From: Promicromonospora sp. Populi
Lineage (GTDB): Bacteria > Actinomycetota > Actinomycetes > Actinomycetales > Cellulomonadaceae
Assembly: GCF_041081105.1 (NCBI RefSeq)
Contig: NZ_CP163528.1
Span: 3,162,001-3,226,000, forward strand
DNA: 64,000 bases
Direction of reading: 5' to 3'
Both the position numbers and the translations under genes were made by a program. Below, in pieces: positions 38,206-47,257 of the stretch. Position 1 is the first letter of the stretch. Each line of letters starts with the position of its first letter. The notes under the pieces are model-generated. The model was not told the DNA's origin, searched no databases, and worked only from the letters and a program-made list of their open reading frames with translations.

Positions 38206-38529
38206 TCAGGAGTGGCCGGTCTCCGACTGCTCGTCGGCCAGGCGCTCCTCGACCCGGGCGATCTTGCTGTCGATCTGGCCGGCCGGGGCGCCCGGGCGAA
38301 TGTCCGCCTTGATGACCAGCGACACGCGGTGCCCGCCGCGCGCGACGGAGTCGGTAGCGCGCTGGATCACCGGCATCACCTCGTCCCAGGACCCTTCGAT
38401 CTCGGTGAACATCGAGGTCGTCCGGTTCGGGAGCCCGGACTCCCGGACGATGCGGACGGCCTCGGCCACCTGGTCGGCGACGGACTCGCCTGCGGTCATG
38501 GGGGCGACGGAGAACGCGAAGACAGCCAT
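38206..38529 (-). CDS. Thiamine-binding-type protein (MTH1187/YkoF family)
   Basis: The 107-residue protein begins AVFAFSVAPM and contains the family pattern VRESGLPNRTTSMFTEIEGSWDEVMPVI. MTH1187/YkoF-like proteins form small alpha/beta tetramers that bind thiamine or related molecules. The ATG at 38529 is six bases after CAGTAT, which suggests a leaderless start. It is divergent from the FAD monooxygenase. Confidence 0.83.
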   Translation of the reverse strand: MAVFAFSVAPMTAGESVADQVAEAVRIVRESGLPNRTTSMFTEIEGSWDEVMPVIQRATDSVARGGHRVSLVIKADIRPGAPAGQIDSKIARVEERLADEQSETGHS

Positions 38530-38615
38530 GTGCCCATACTGCCCCCTGGCGCGCGCCGGTTCGACGCGCACTTGTCACGCACTACCCGCACAACCCTTGT
38601 TCATAGGGTTTCAGC

Positions 38616-39707
38616 GTGATCTCACCGAACCCGCGCGATGCCCGGATCGCTGTTGTCGGAGCCGGCCCCGGCGGTCTCACCTGTGCCCGGATCCTGCAGC
38701 GGCACGGTCTGGCCGTGACCGTGTATGACCGCGACGCCGGCCCCGAGTCCCGGGACCAGGGCGGATCGCTCGACCTGGACACCCACGACGGCCAGCACGC
38801 CCTGCGCGAGGCCGGCCTGATCGACGGATTTCACCGCCTCTCCCGCCCGGAGGGCCAGGAGTGGCGCTTCCTCGACAAGCGCGGCGTGCTGCGCTCCCGC
38901 AACGTCCCCGCGGCGGGCGACACGAGCCGCCCGGAGATCGACCGCGGGCAGCTCCGCGGGCTCCTGCTGGACTCCCTGGCCCCCGGCACGGTGCAGTGGG
39001 GCACGCGGATCACCTCGGTCACCGCCACCGGGGAGCTGCACCTCGCCGACGGTTCTGCGGTCCAGGCCGACCTGGTCGTCGGCGCGGACGGGGCGTTCTC
39101 CCACGTGCGGCCCGTCCTGTCAGCCGCCACCCCGCTCTACACCGGCAACACGTTCCTCGAGGCTCATTTCGACGACGTCGAGCGCCGTCATCCCGAGATC
39201 GCCGAGCTCGTCGGGAACGGCAACGCCCACGCCGGCGACGGCAGGCGCGCGCTGTTCGCCCAGCGCAGCAGCGGCGGGCACATCCGCGTGTACGCCCTGC
39301 AGCACGTCCGCGCCGACTGGATCGCCGCGGCGGGACTGCGGATCGACGACACGGAAGCCATCCGCAGCCACCTCGACAAGACCTACTCCGGCTGGTCGCC
39401 CCGCATGCGCCGGCTTCTCCTCGACAACGACGGCCCGTACGTCGACCGGCCGCTGTACGCGCTGCCGGTGCCGCACATCTGGGCGCAGAACCCGTCGGTC
39501 ACGCTGCTCGGCGACGCGGCGCACCTCATGCCGCCGATCGGTGTCGGCGTCAACCTCGCCATGCTTGATGCCTGCGAGCTGGCGCTGGCCCTGGCCCGCT
39601 CGGCCACCGTGGCCGAGGCAGTCGCGGCCTACGAGCGGACGATGCTGCCGCGCTCCAGGAGTCATGCCGCGAACCTGGAGGGCGCCCTGGACAGCCTGCT
39701 GGGCTGA
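38616..39707 (+). CDS. FAD-dependent monooxygenase (TetX/PHBH-like)
   Basis: The 363-residue flavoprotein has the N-terminal dinucleotide motif IAVVGAGPGGLTCARIL, the DLVVGADGAFSHVR motif and the second FAD motif LLGDAAHLMPPIGVGVNLAMLDA. GGSLDLDTHDGQHALREAGL is typical of TetX-like hydroxylases. The substrate is unknown; aromatic or polyketide compounds are usual in the family. It looks leaderless: TAGGGT at 38604-38609 ends six bases before the GTG. Confidence 0.88.
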   Translation: MISPNPRDARIAVVGAGPGGLTCARILQRHGLAVTVYDRDAGPESRDQGGSLDLDTHDGQHALREAGLIDGFHRLSRPEGQEWRFLDKRGVLRSRNVPAAGDTSRPEIDRGQLRGLLLDSLAPGTVQWGTRITSVTATGELHLADGSAVQADLVVGADGAFSHVRPVLSAATPLYTGNTFLEAHFDDVERRHPEIAELVGNGNAHAGDGRRALFAQRSSGGHIRVYALQHVRADWIAAAGLRIDDTEAIRSHLDKTYSGWSPRMRRLLLDNDGPYVDRPLYALPVPHIWAQNPSVTLLGDAAHLMPPIGVGVNLAMLDACELALALARSATVAEAVAAYERTMLPRSRSHAANLEGALDSLLG

Positions 39708-39732
39708 CCGGCTCCAGACGTAGGCTCATCTG

Positions 39733-40698
39733 GTGAACGTCACCCTTCTCGCGGGCGGGGTCGGCGGTGCGCGGCTCGCGCACGGCCTCGATCTTGCACT
39801 CGGCGCGGTTCCGAACAGCACCCCCACCAGCACCCCGCACCAGGCCGACAGCCCGGCCCTGACCGTCGTCGTGAACGTCGGCGACGACACCGAGCTCCAC
39901 GGCCTAGCCATCTCCCCCGACATCGACACCGTCCTGTACACCCTCGCCGGGCTCAACGACGAGGACCGCGGCTGGGGCCTGCGCGGCGAGTCCTACGCGA
40001 CCCTCACCGCGCTGAAGGACCTCGGCGAGGACACCTGGTTCACGCTCGGCGACCGCGACCTCGCCACCCACATCGTGCGCACCGCGCGGCTGCACGACGG
40101 CGAGCCGCTGTCCGCCGTCACGACGCACCTCGCCCGCGCGATGGGCGTGGGCCCACGGGTCCTGCCCGCCACGGACGACCGGCTCGCCACCCTCGTCGAC
40201 ACCCCGTCGGGCCGGCTCGGGTTCCAGGAGTACTTCGTGGGCCGCCAGCACGCGGACGCCGTGCTCGGCCTGCACTTCGACGGGGCCGACGCCGCCAGTC
40301 CGGCCCCCGGTGTGCTCGACGCGCTGGCCGCCGAGCTCGTGGTGATCGCGCCGTCGAACCCCTTCCTGTCGATCGAGCCGCTGCTGGCGGTGCGCGGGGT
40401 CCGCGACGCGCTCGCCACTGCCCCAGGCCGGCGCGTCGCGGTGAGCCCGATCGTGGGCGGGCAGGCGATCAAGGGCCCGGCCGCGCAGATCCTGGAGTCC
40501 CTCGGGCACGAGGTGTCCGCCCTGGGTGTGGCTCGGATCTACGCGGACCTGGTGGACGTCATGGTGATCGACGAGCGCGACGCGGCCCTCGCGGGCCCCG
40601 TCGCCGACCTCGGCCTGGCGGTGCACGTCACCGACACGATCATGGGCGGCCCGCCGGGCCGCGAGCGCCTGGCCCGCGAGCTGCTGGCGCTGGCGTGA
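39733..40698 (+). CDS. cofD: 2-phospho-L-lactate transferase (F420 biosynthesis)
   Basis: The 321-residue protein begins VTLLAGGVGGARLAHGL and has VVVNVGDDTELHGLAISPDIDTVLYTL and GPRVLPATDDR, the CofD/FbiA signatures. It joins the GDP-activated phospholactate or phosphoenolpyruvate moiety to the deazaflavin Fo. The start seems leaderless: TAGGCT at 39721-39726, then six bases, then GTG. It overlaps cofC by GTGA. fbiB/cofE and the Fo synthase are not in the window. Confidence 0.93.
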   Translation: MNVTLLAGGVGGARLAHGLDLALGAVPNSTPTSTPHQADSPALTVVVNVGDDTELHGLAISPDIDTVLYTLAGLNDEDRGWGLRGESYATLTALKDLGEDTWFTLGDRDLATHIVRTARLHDGEPLSAVTTHLARAMGVGPRVLPATDDRLATLVDTPSGRLGFQEYFVGRQHADAVLGLHFDGADAASPAPGVLDALAAELVVIAPSNPFLSIEPLLAVRGVRDALATAPGRRVAVSPIVGGQAIKGPAAQILESLGHEVSALGVARIYADLVDVMVIDERDAALAGPVADLGLAVHVTDTIMGGPPGRERLARELLALA

Positions 40699-41468
40699 CC
40701 CGCACGGTCCCGGCGCAGGTCCGGGGCACGACGGCGGTGGTGCCGCTCCGGGACGGCGTCTCCGGCAAGTCGCGGCTGGCCGCGGTGCTCGACGCCGGTG
40801 CGCGGCGCCGGCTCGTGCGGGTGCTCGCCCGGCACGTGGTGACGACGCTGCTGGCCGCCGACGGGATCGAGCGGGTGGTCGTGGTGACCGCCGACCCGGT
40901 CTTCACGCGGGAGACCCTGGCGAGGCTCGACGTCGAAGTGCTGGAGCAGCCCGCCGACCGCCCGGGCCTGAACGCCGCCCTGGAGCACGCCCGGAGCGTG
41001 CTGTCGGCAGCCGGCCCCGCCGACCCCGCCAGCCCTGCCGCGCCACAACGCCTCCTCATAGCGCACGCCGACCTACCCGCCCTGACCCCGGCTGACGTCA
41101 ATGCGATCCTCGCCGAGGACGCCCCGGTGGTGATCGCGACGGACCGCAACCGGTCGGGCACCAACCTCCTGCTCCTCCCGTCAGCTGCTCTTCCCTTCGA
41201 GTCCGAGGTTTCTCCGCTTTCAGGGCCCGCAAAGCGGAGAAACTTCGGGTTCGAAGGGGAGGCGCCGGCCGACCGGGCCACGTTCGGTTTTCGGTTCGGC
41301 GTTGGGTCGCTCGCGGCGCACCTCGACGAGGCGGACCGGCTCGGGCTGGGCGCAACCGTCGTGCAGCGGCCGGGCACCGCCGTCGACCTGGATACCGCCG
41401 ACGACTGGTCGCAGCTCCCCGACGAGGTCCGGGCCGCGGTCGGTGCGCAGGTGCCTGGGCTGCTGTAG
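40695..41468 (+). CDS. cofC: Phosphoenolpyruvate/2-phospho-L-lactate guanylyltransferase (CofC/FbiD) with in-frame palindrome
   Basis: The 257-residue protein has VVPLRDGVSGKSRLA, VVVTADPVF, LLIAHADLPALTP and VIATDRNRSGTNLLLLP, all CofC/FbiD features. It makes the GDP-activated donor used by CofD. Residues 166-190 are an insertion encoded by a 72-bp hairpin (41190-41261) between TNLLLLP and the FGVGSLAAHL helix. Homologues normally have a short loop there. The frame stays open, so the enzyme is probably active with a longer surface loop. Confidence 0.9.
   Translation: MTRTVPAQVRGTTAVVPLRDGVSGKSRLAAVLDAGARRRLVRVLARHVVTTLLAADGIERVVVVTADPVFTRETLARLDVEVLEQPADRPGLNAALEHARSVLSAAGPADPASPAAPQRLLIAHADLPALTPADVNAILAEDAPVVIATDRNRSGTNLLLLPSAALPFESEVSPLSGPAKRRNFGFEGEAPADRATFGFRFGVGSLAAHLDEADRLGLGATVVQRPGTAVDLDTADDWSQLPDEVRAAVGAQVPGLL
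41190..41261 (+). repeat. In-frame 31-bp hairpin inside cofC
   Basis: The 31-nt arms (41190-41220 and 41231-41261) pair at every position in the sense mRNA once four G-U pairs are allowed, around a 10-nt loop. The inner arm is TTTCTCCGCTTT / AAAGCGGAGAAA. It encodes the extra 25 residues of CofC and looks like a mobile palindromic element tolerated in frame. Confidence 0.8.
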
Positions 41469-41513
41469 CTCGCGGCTGGTCGCCCTGGGGCAGAGACCTA
41501 CCCGGGGCGGTGC

Positions 41514-43019
41514 CTATCCGGGACGGTGACCGGCGGCGGCGACCGCCGCGCGCAGGCTCCGGATCGCCTCCGGCAGGCGGGCGTCGGCCAGGTTCCCGTA
41601 CCCGACCACGAGCACGGCCGACCTGGCCGACGGCGCCGCCTGGTACCGCCGCAGGTCGGTCAGCGCGACGTCGCGCGCGGCTCCCTCCCGGACGACGTCG
41701 GCGGCGTCGATCCCGGCCGGCTCGATCCCAGGCAGCTCGATCCCGGTCAGGTCGACCGTCACGTGCATCCCCGCCGCGATCCCCCCGACCCGCGCGCCGG
41801 GCAGCTCACGGTCGAGGGCCGCCAGGAGCGCTGCCCGGCGTCGGGCGTAGCGGGTCCGGGCCGCACGCAGGTACCGGGCGTACGCGCCGTCCGCGACGAA
41901 CCGCGCGAGCGTGAGCTGGTCCAGCGTTGCCGGGCCAGGCGTGGGCCCGCGGCGAATGGACACCTCCAGCACCGCGGCTCGCCACCGCTGGGGCACCACC
42001 ATCCAGCCGATCCCGAACGCGGGCGACAGCGTCTTGCTCGTCGAGCCGAGCAGCAGCACCCGGTCCGGGTCGAGCCCCTGCAGCGCGGGCACGGGTCGGC
42101 GGTCGTAGCGGAACTCGGCGTCGTAGTCGTCCTCGATCACCAACCCGTCCGCCTCGCGCGCCCAGGCCAGCACCTCCGCGCGCCGGGTGTCGGACAGCGC
42201 CACGCCCAGCGGGAACTGGTGTGCCGGGGTGAGCAGCACGGCGCGGGCGCCCGTGCGGGCGGCCTCCGCACGCAGCCGTTCCGCGGAGATCCCGGCGTCG
42301 TCCACCGGTACCGGGACCGGGACGAGGCCGGCCGCGGCGGCGACGTCGCGCAGCGCGGCCCAGCTCGGGTCCTCCACGAGCAGGTGTGTGTGCCCGGCGT
42401 CGGACAGCGCCGCCGCGATCCGCGACATACCGTCCACGGCACCCCGGGTGAGTACCACTGCGGCGTCGGGCGCCGAGACGATCCGCGCCCGGCGCAGGTG
42501 GGTCGCCACCGCCGCGCGGGCCGCCGGGTGCCCGGCAGGCGGCTGCCCGCCCAGGTCCTGGTTGGTCGCCTCCGCGAGCGCGTCGCGAGCCGCCCGTAGC
42601 CAGGCCTCGCGGGGTACGTGCCGCAGGTCGGGCACGCCGGGTGCGAGGTCGTGCGTCGCGCGGTCCGGCGCCCGTTCCAGTCGGGGCCGGACCGGGCGAC
42701 CCGGACGCGCGGGCGGCGCATCCGCCCGGGTGGCCGCGCCGCCGTCGGGCACGATCGCCGCGACCCTGGTCGCGGAGCCGGTGCGCGCATCGAGGATCCC
42801 CTTGCCCACCAGGTGTCCGTACGCCTCGGTGACCACCCAGCGGGAGATGCCGAGCGCGTCGGCGAGTGCCCGGCTGGGCGGCAGCGCCGTGCCGGGCGCG
42901 AGGCGACCCGAGGCGATGTCCTCGAGGAGCGCGCCCTCCAGGCGGTGCCGCAGCGCGCCCGGGCCGGGTGCGAGCACGATGAGCACCTCGTCCGCGGAAT
43001 TGGTCTGGTCCGCCGTCAT
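41514..43019 (-). CDS. MocR/GabR-family regulator (GntR helix-turn-helix fused to aminotransferase)
   Basis: The 501-residue protein has a GntR-type winged helix (about 20-85; LPPSRALADALGISRWVVTEAY) and a class-I aminotransferase fold with the PLP lysine in LGSTSKTLSPAFGIGW. MocR proteins sense PLP-linked ligands and often control divergent neighbours, here the aldo/keto reductase. The ATG at 43019 lies eight bases after TACGGT. The 95-bp divergent gap holds two CGGTC copies on the minus strand (around 43028-43046) that may form a direct-repeat operator. Identity is sure; target is inferred. Confidence 0.88.
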   Translation of the reverse strand: MTADQTNSADEVLIVLAPGPGALRHRLEGALLEDIASGRLAPGTALPPSRALADALGISRWVVTEAYGHLVGKGILDARTGSATRVAAIVPDGGAATRADAPPARPGRPVRPRLERAPDRATHDLAPGVPDLRHVPREAWLRAARDALAEATNQDLGGQPPAGHPAARAAVATHLRRARIVSAPDAAVVLTRGAVDGMSRIAAALSDAGHTHLLVEDPSWAALRDVAAAAGLVPVPVPVDDAGISAERLRAEAARTGARAVLLTPAHQFPLGVALSDTRRAEVLAWAREADGLVIEDDYDAEFRYDRRPVPALQGLDPDRVLLLGSTSKTLSPAFGIGWMVVPQRWRAAVLEVSIRRGPTPGPATLDQLTLARFVADGAYARYLRAARTRYARRRAALLAALDRELPGARVGGIAAGMHVTVDLTGIELPGIEPAGIDAADVVREGAARDVALTDLRRYQAAPSARSAVLVVGYGNLADARLPEAIRSLRAAVAAAGHRPG

Positions 43020-43114
43020 GGCATTGGACCGTAGCACCAGACCGATTGCTGCCTAGCGTGGTAGTTGCCGGGCGGGAGACCCCCGGGATCAAGAACCGGC
43101 CGAAGGAGCAGAAC

Positions 43115-44098
43115 ATGCAGTACCGCACGCTGGACAACGGGCACACGTCGTTCGAGGTCTCGACGCTGTGCCTCGGCACCATGTGGATGGGGACCCGGAC
43201 CGACGAGGAGACGTCGTTCGCGATCCTGGACCGGTTCGTCGAGGCCGGGGGCACGTTCCTCGACACGGCGAACAACTACAACTCCTGGGGCGAGGGGTAC
43301 GGCCGCGACTCCGAGGACGTGCTCGGCCGCTGGCTTGCCGCGCGGGGCAACCGGGACGACCTGCGGATCGCGACCAAGCTCGGCGCGGCGAAGAAGGACC
43401 CGAACCTGCCGCTGTCGAACACAGCACCCACCAACTACCAGGGCCTGGCCGCCTCGACGATCGACCGGGAGGCGCACGAGAGCCTGCGCCACCTGGGCAT
43501 CGACCACATCGACGTGCTGTACGGGCACGTGGACGACCGGGAGACGCCGCTGGAGGAGACGGTCGGCGCGTTCGGCAAGCTGGTCTCCGACGGGGTAGTC
43601 GGTATCCCGGGCATCTCCAACGTCGCACTGTGGCGGGTCGTCGAGGCCCGGGAGGCCGCCGCGCGGCTGGGGGTGGCGCCGTACGGCGCGGTGCAGCAGT
43701 GCTACAGCTACGTGTACCCGCGCCCCCAGCCGATCCGGACCAACTGGGCCACGCCGGAGCTGCTGGACTACGCCCGGTCCACGGGTACGGACGGACGCCC
43801 AGGGCTGACGGTCATGGCGTACTCCCCGCTGCACCAGGGGGTGTTCGTGCGAGACGACAAGCCGTTCTACGACGGGTCGGACCACGCGGGGTCGCGCGAG
43901 CGGGTCAGGGTGCTGCGCGCGGTCGCCGCGGACCTCGGGGCGACGCCCAACCAGGTGGCGCTCGCGTGGCTCCTGGGCAGCGAGGTGCCCGTGGTCCCGG
44001 TGTTCGGGGCCAGCTCGGTGGCCCAGCTCGACGAGGCGCTGGGCGCGCTGGACCTCGTGCTGGACGACGACGTGCGGGCACGGCTCGACGCGGTGTGA
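43115..44098 (+). CDS. Aldo/keto reductase
   Basis: The 327-residue protein begins QYRTLDNGHTSFEVSTLCLGTMWMG, contains FLDTANNYNSWGEGYG (Asp/Tyr of the catalytic set) and HIDVLYGHVDD, and ends with the NADPH-binding GASSVAQLDEAL. It is a soluble NADPH-dependent carbonyl reductase of unknown substrate. The ATG at 43115 follows GAAGGAG. Probably under control of the divergent MocR protein. Confidence 0.9.
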   Translation: MQYRTLDNGHTSFEVSTLCLGTMWMGTRTDEETSFAILDRFVEAGGTFLDTANNYNSWGEGYGRDSEDVLGRWLAARGNRDDLRIATKLGAAKKDPNLPLSNTAPTNYQGLAASTIDREAHESLRHLGIDHIDVLYGHVDDRETPLEETVGAFGKLVSDGVVGIPGISNVALWRVVEAREAAARLGVAPYGAVQQCYSYVYPRPQPIRTNWATPELLDYARSTGTDGRPGLTVMAYSPLHQGVFVRDDKPFYDGSDHAGSRERVRVLRAVAADLGATPNQVALAWLLGSEVPVVPVFGASSVAQLDEALGALDLVLDDDVRARLDAV

Positions 44099-44121
44099 CG
44101 TCGGCCGGCCCCGCCGACCGT

Positions 44122-44153
44122 AGGTGTGGTCGCTCAGCGGAGCGACCACACCT
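44122..44153 (+). terminator. Hairpin after aldo/keto reductase
   Basis: AGGTGTGGTCGCT, loop CAGCGG, then AGCGACCACACCT: a perfect 13-bp stem starting 24 bp after the stop. It has no U-tract, as is common for actinobacterial terminators. Confidence 0.65.
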
Positions 44154-44271
44154 GGGTTGGACGTCGGATGGCCACTCCGTCCCAGGTAGGAGCGATATCC
44201 ACCAGGCGGGTGATCCGTGTCGGGGCCTCCGCCGACAGGATGGGAGCACAGCCGAGACGAAGGAGACTCCC

Positions 44272-45570
44272 ATGGATCGCACAACCCGCCGGGCGGCCCT
44301 CGCCCTGAGCGCGACCCTTGCGCTCGCGGCGCCGCTGGTCGCCGCAAGTTCTGCGCAGGCAGTGAGCACGGAGGCATCGCCGACGGCGCCCGCGGCAGCC
44401 ACCAGTCCCGACTCCGTGTACGCCCTGGTGGCCGACGCCGCCCGCGCGGCGCAGCGGGATGTCGCGGGGAACCGGGCGCTGGCGCACGGCCCGCAGACGC
44501 CGACCGGTTCTGCGCTCGACGCCGCCGTGGACGCCCTCGTGGCCGACGGCGCGGTAGCTGTGACGGCGCGCGTGGAGAACGGGCGCCACAGCTGGAGCGG
44601 TGCGGCCGGGACCCGGGAGCGCACCGGTCATGCACCGGCCAGGGAGCGCGACCGGTTCCGCGTCGCGAGCAACACCAAGCCGATGATCGCGACGCTCGTG
44701 CTGCAGGAGGTCGAGAAGGGCACCTGGACCCTCGACACCCCGGTCGAGGACGTGCTGCCCGGCGTCATGCCGGCGGGTGTGACGATCGAGCAGCTGCTGA
44801 GCCATCGCTCCGGCGCGGCGACCGCCACCGACTGGATCATCGCCTCGCGGATGACCGACCTGAACTCGTGGGACGAGCTCTTCGCCGTGATGGGTCAGGA
44901 GGTCACGACGGCCGACCACATCACTGCCCTGCAGTCCGCGCCCTGGGTGAACGAGCCGGGGGCCGCGTACTCGTACTCGAACGCCGGCTACGTGGTGCTC
45001 GGTCTGATGCTGGAGGAGGTCACCGGGCGCAGCGTCGAGAACCTGCTGGAGCGTCGGGTGTTCGCCCCGGCCGGGATGCGGCAGAGCGACTACCCCGACG
45101 ACCCCGGGACGCGCGGCCCGTTCCTCCGTGAGTCGGCCTACACGGGCCCGGAGGGCGCCGGCTGGTACGACCTCGACCACTTCGACCCCAGCCTGTTTGC
45201 CGCTGCGGGCGCCGTCACCAGCACCACCGAGGACCTCGCCGACTTCACCGAAGCCCTGGTCACCGGGCGCCTGGTCGACGAGGAGACCACCGCCGACATG
45301 CTGGAGCCGCGCACCATCGGCCAGGAGGGGGCGCCCGAGTACGGCCTGGGCGTCTACCGCATCCCGGACCCATGCACCCCCGGGGCCTGGCTCTACGGGC
45401 ACGACGGGGCCTCCTACGGCACCATCTCGATCAACCTGACGTCGCCGGACGGCGCGCGGCAGGTCTCCGTCGGCATCACGGGGCGCGACGTCGTCTACCC
45501 GTTCTTCACCGACGAGCCGCTCTACGACCCGTCCGAGCTGTTCGAGGAGATGTTGACTCAGACCTGTTGA
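44272..45570 (+). CDS. Secreted serine hydrolase (beta-lactamase class C / D,D-peptidase family)
   Basis: The 432-residue protein has a signal peptide (about 1-33, ending SSAQAVSTEA). The class C motifs are SNTK (Ser133, Lys136) and YSN (235-237, in YSYSNAGYVVLGLMLEEVTGR), with YGHDGASYG near the C-terminus in place of KTG. Such proteins are D,D-carboxypeptidases, D-amino-acid amidases or esterases; beta-lactamase activity is not implied. The ATG follows GAAGGAG. Confidence 0.88.
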   Translation: MDRTTRRAALALSATLALAAPLVAASSAQAVSTEASPTAPAAATSPDSVYALVADAARAAQRDVAGNRALAHGPQTPTGSALDAAVDALVADGAVAVTARVENGRHSWSGAAGTRERTGHAPARERDRFRVASNTKPMIATLVLQEVEKGTWTLDTPVEDVLPGVMPAGVTIEQLLSHRSGAATATDWIIASRMTDLNSWDELFAVMGQEVTTADHITALQSAPWVNEPGAAYSYSNAGYVVLGLMLEEVTGRSVENLLERRVFAPAGMRQSDYPDDPGTRGPFLRESAYTGPEGAGWYDLDHFDPSLFAAAGAVTSTTEDLADFTEALVTGRLVDEETTADMLEPRTIGQEGAPEYGLGVYRIPDPCTPGAWLYGHDGASYGTISINLTSPDGARQVSVGITGRDVVYPFFTDEPLYDPSELFEEMLTQTC

Positions 45571-45574
45571 GGGT

Positions 45575-45904
45575 TCACTCCAACCACTCTGTCTCGAACC
45601 GGTCGTTGGCGTGGACGTGGACCGCCTCGTAGAGGTCGGCGCCCAGGGTCCGGAACTTGTGCGGCACCATCGCCTCGACCACGAGGATCTGGCCACCCAC
45701 GGCCTCGAACTCCTCGCCGGCCACGGTGAACAGCGCCCGGCCGGACCGGATCACGAAGGTCTCGGAGTAGGGGTGCCGGTGCAGCCGCGGCCCCGTGCCG
45801 TCCTGGGCCACCCGCTCGAAGATGATCGACACCTCTGATCCGTGGAGGTACCCCTCGAAGTTGCCGTGCGGCAGCGTTGCCTGCTCGATCGCCTGGAGAG
45901 TCAT
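45575..45904 (-). CDS. Cupin-domain protein
   Basis: The 109-residue single cupin has GPRLHRHPYSETFVIRSGRALF (metal-binding His, His, Glu) and GGQILVVEAMVPHKFRTLG (the second His). The ATG at 45904 is divergent from the nitroreductase and lies seven bases after CAGCCT. The stop is only 4 bp from that of the convergent serine hydrolase. Ligand unknown. Confidence 0.85.
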   Translation of the reverse strand: MTLQAIEQATLPHGNFEGYLHGSEVSIIFERVAQDGTGPRLHRHPYSETFVIRSGRALFTVAGEEFEAVGGQILVVEAMVPHKFRTLGADLYEAVHVHANDRFETEWLE

Positions 45905-45991
45905 GCACCCCAGGCTGGCGGGCACGCTGCCGGGCGGCAACCGAATTCGTGGCCCGCCGAAGGGCGCCGGGCAAGGGCCGACAATGGGCCC

Positions 45992-46597
45992 ATGGAATTC
46001 CAGGACGTCGTCCGCAAGCGCCGGATGCACCGCAGGTTCACCGGCGAGCCAGTCCCGGCCGAGGCCGTCGACCGCATCACCCGTAACGCCGTCCGCGCCC
46101 CGAGCGCCGGGTTCAGCCAGGGCTGGGCGTTCGTGGTGCTGGACACGCCCGAGGACCGCGATCGGTTCTGGACGGCCTCCACGCCCGACGACGCGGAGCA
46201 CGACCCGTCGACCTGGCTCGACGGGATGCGCACTGCCCCCGTGATCGTCCTCGCGCTCGCGTCCAAGGCCGCCTACCTGCGGCGGTACGCAGAGCAGGAC
46301 AAGGGCTGGACCGACCAGGACGAGGCCCGCTGGCCGGTGCCGTTCTGGCACATCGACGTCGGCATGGCGTCGCTGCTGATGCTGCAGACCGCCGTCGACG
46401 AGGGCCTGGGCGCGTGCTTCTTCGGCGTCCCGCCGGAGCAGGTCGGCTCCGTCCGGGCCGAGCTGGGCATCCCGGACGAGTTCGAGATCACGGGCGTCGT
46501 AGCGATCGGGCACCCGGCCGACGGCGGCGCAAAGGGCTCGCCCACCCGCCGCAAGCGCAAGCCCCTCGACGAGGTAGTGCGCCGTGGCGGGTGGTGA
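45992..46597 (+). CDS. Nitroreductase-family protein
   Basis: The 201-residue protein begins MEFQDVVRKRRMHRRFTGEPV and has RAPSAGFSQGWAFVVL and LGACFFGVPPEQVGSV, the FMN-binding nitroreductase fold. It may act on nitro compounds, quinones or F420-linked substrates. The start looks leaderless: GACAAT ends six bases before the ATG. Confidence 0.88.
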   Translation: MEFQDVVRKRRMHRRFTGEPVPAEAVDRITRNAVRAPSAGFSQGWAFVVLDTPEDRDRFWTASTPDDAEHDPSTWLDGMRTAPVIVLALASKAAYLRRYAEQDKGWTDQDEARWPVPFWHIDVGMASLLMLQTAVDEGLGACFFGVPPEQVGSVRAELGIPDEFEITGVVAIGHPADGGAKGSPTRRKRKPLDEVVRRGGW

Positions 46598-46696
46598 CGC
46601 CTCCGTGCCATTCAGGGCGATCCAGGACCACCGAATCACCCGGTCAGTTTCGCCCGACGGCGGCTCCCCGCTCGGGAGTCGTGGCAGGATCCGGGC

Positions 46697-47257
46697 GTGA
46701 TCGAACCAACTGCTGACGTCTCCGTCCAGCGCGTCTTCGAGGCCGAGCTGCACCTGACGACGTCGGACTACCGCGCGGGCCTGGAGCGGCTACCCACCCT
46801 CAACGCGATCCGCTTGGCGATCGTGATCGTCGGACTCGCCGCCACGGTGCTGGTCCTCATCGAGCTCGAGTCCACCGAGACGAGATCCGAGATCCCCATG
46901 TGGTGGTTGGCGGTCATCGTTCCCTGCTTCGCCATGGGGTTCTACCCTGACCTGCTCGCCTGGCTCATGTACCGCACCTCCCCGTTCCGGGAGGGCGCGA
47001 TGGTCCGGCTCGACGCCGAGGGAATCGTCTACACGGGCCGGCAGGCCACGCTGTCGTACGGATGGCCGCTCGTCGGGAAGGCGTTCGAGACCCGATCGGC
47101 CTTCCGCCTGGTGGCCGGCGTGGGCGTGTCGGCAGCGATCTGCGTCCTCCCGAAGCAGATGTTCCCGCATGAGGACCATGCAGCGATCCGCGACCTCATC
47201 ACGACCAAGGTCGGCAGGCTCCGCCGCCCCTGGGGGACTACAGCCGTTCCGCAATGA
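46697..47257 (+). CDS. YcxB-like membrane protein
   Basis: The 186-residue protein has two membrane helices (about 37-57 and 68-90) and a C-terminal domain like YcxB (VRLDAEGIVYTGRQATLSYGWPLVGKAFET). Function is unknown. GTG start, probably leaderless (CAGGAT six bases upstream). Its 3' end overlaps the convergent dehydrogenase gene by 20 bp. Confidence 0.75.
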   Translation: MIEPTADVSVQRVFEAELHLTTSDYRAGLERLPTLNAIRLAIVIVGLAATVLVLIELESTETRSEIPMWWLAVIVPCFAMGFYPDLLAWLMYRTSPFREGAMVRLDAEGIVYTGRQATLSYGWPLVGKAFETRSAFRLVAGVGVSAAICVLPKQMFPHEDHAAIRDLITTKVGRLRRPWGTTAVPQ

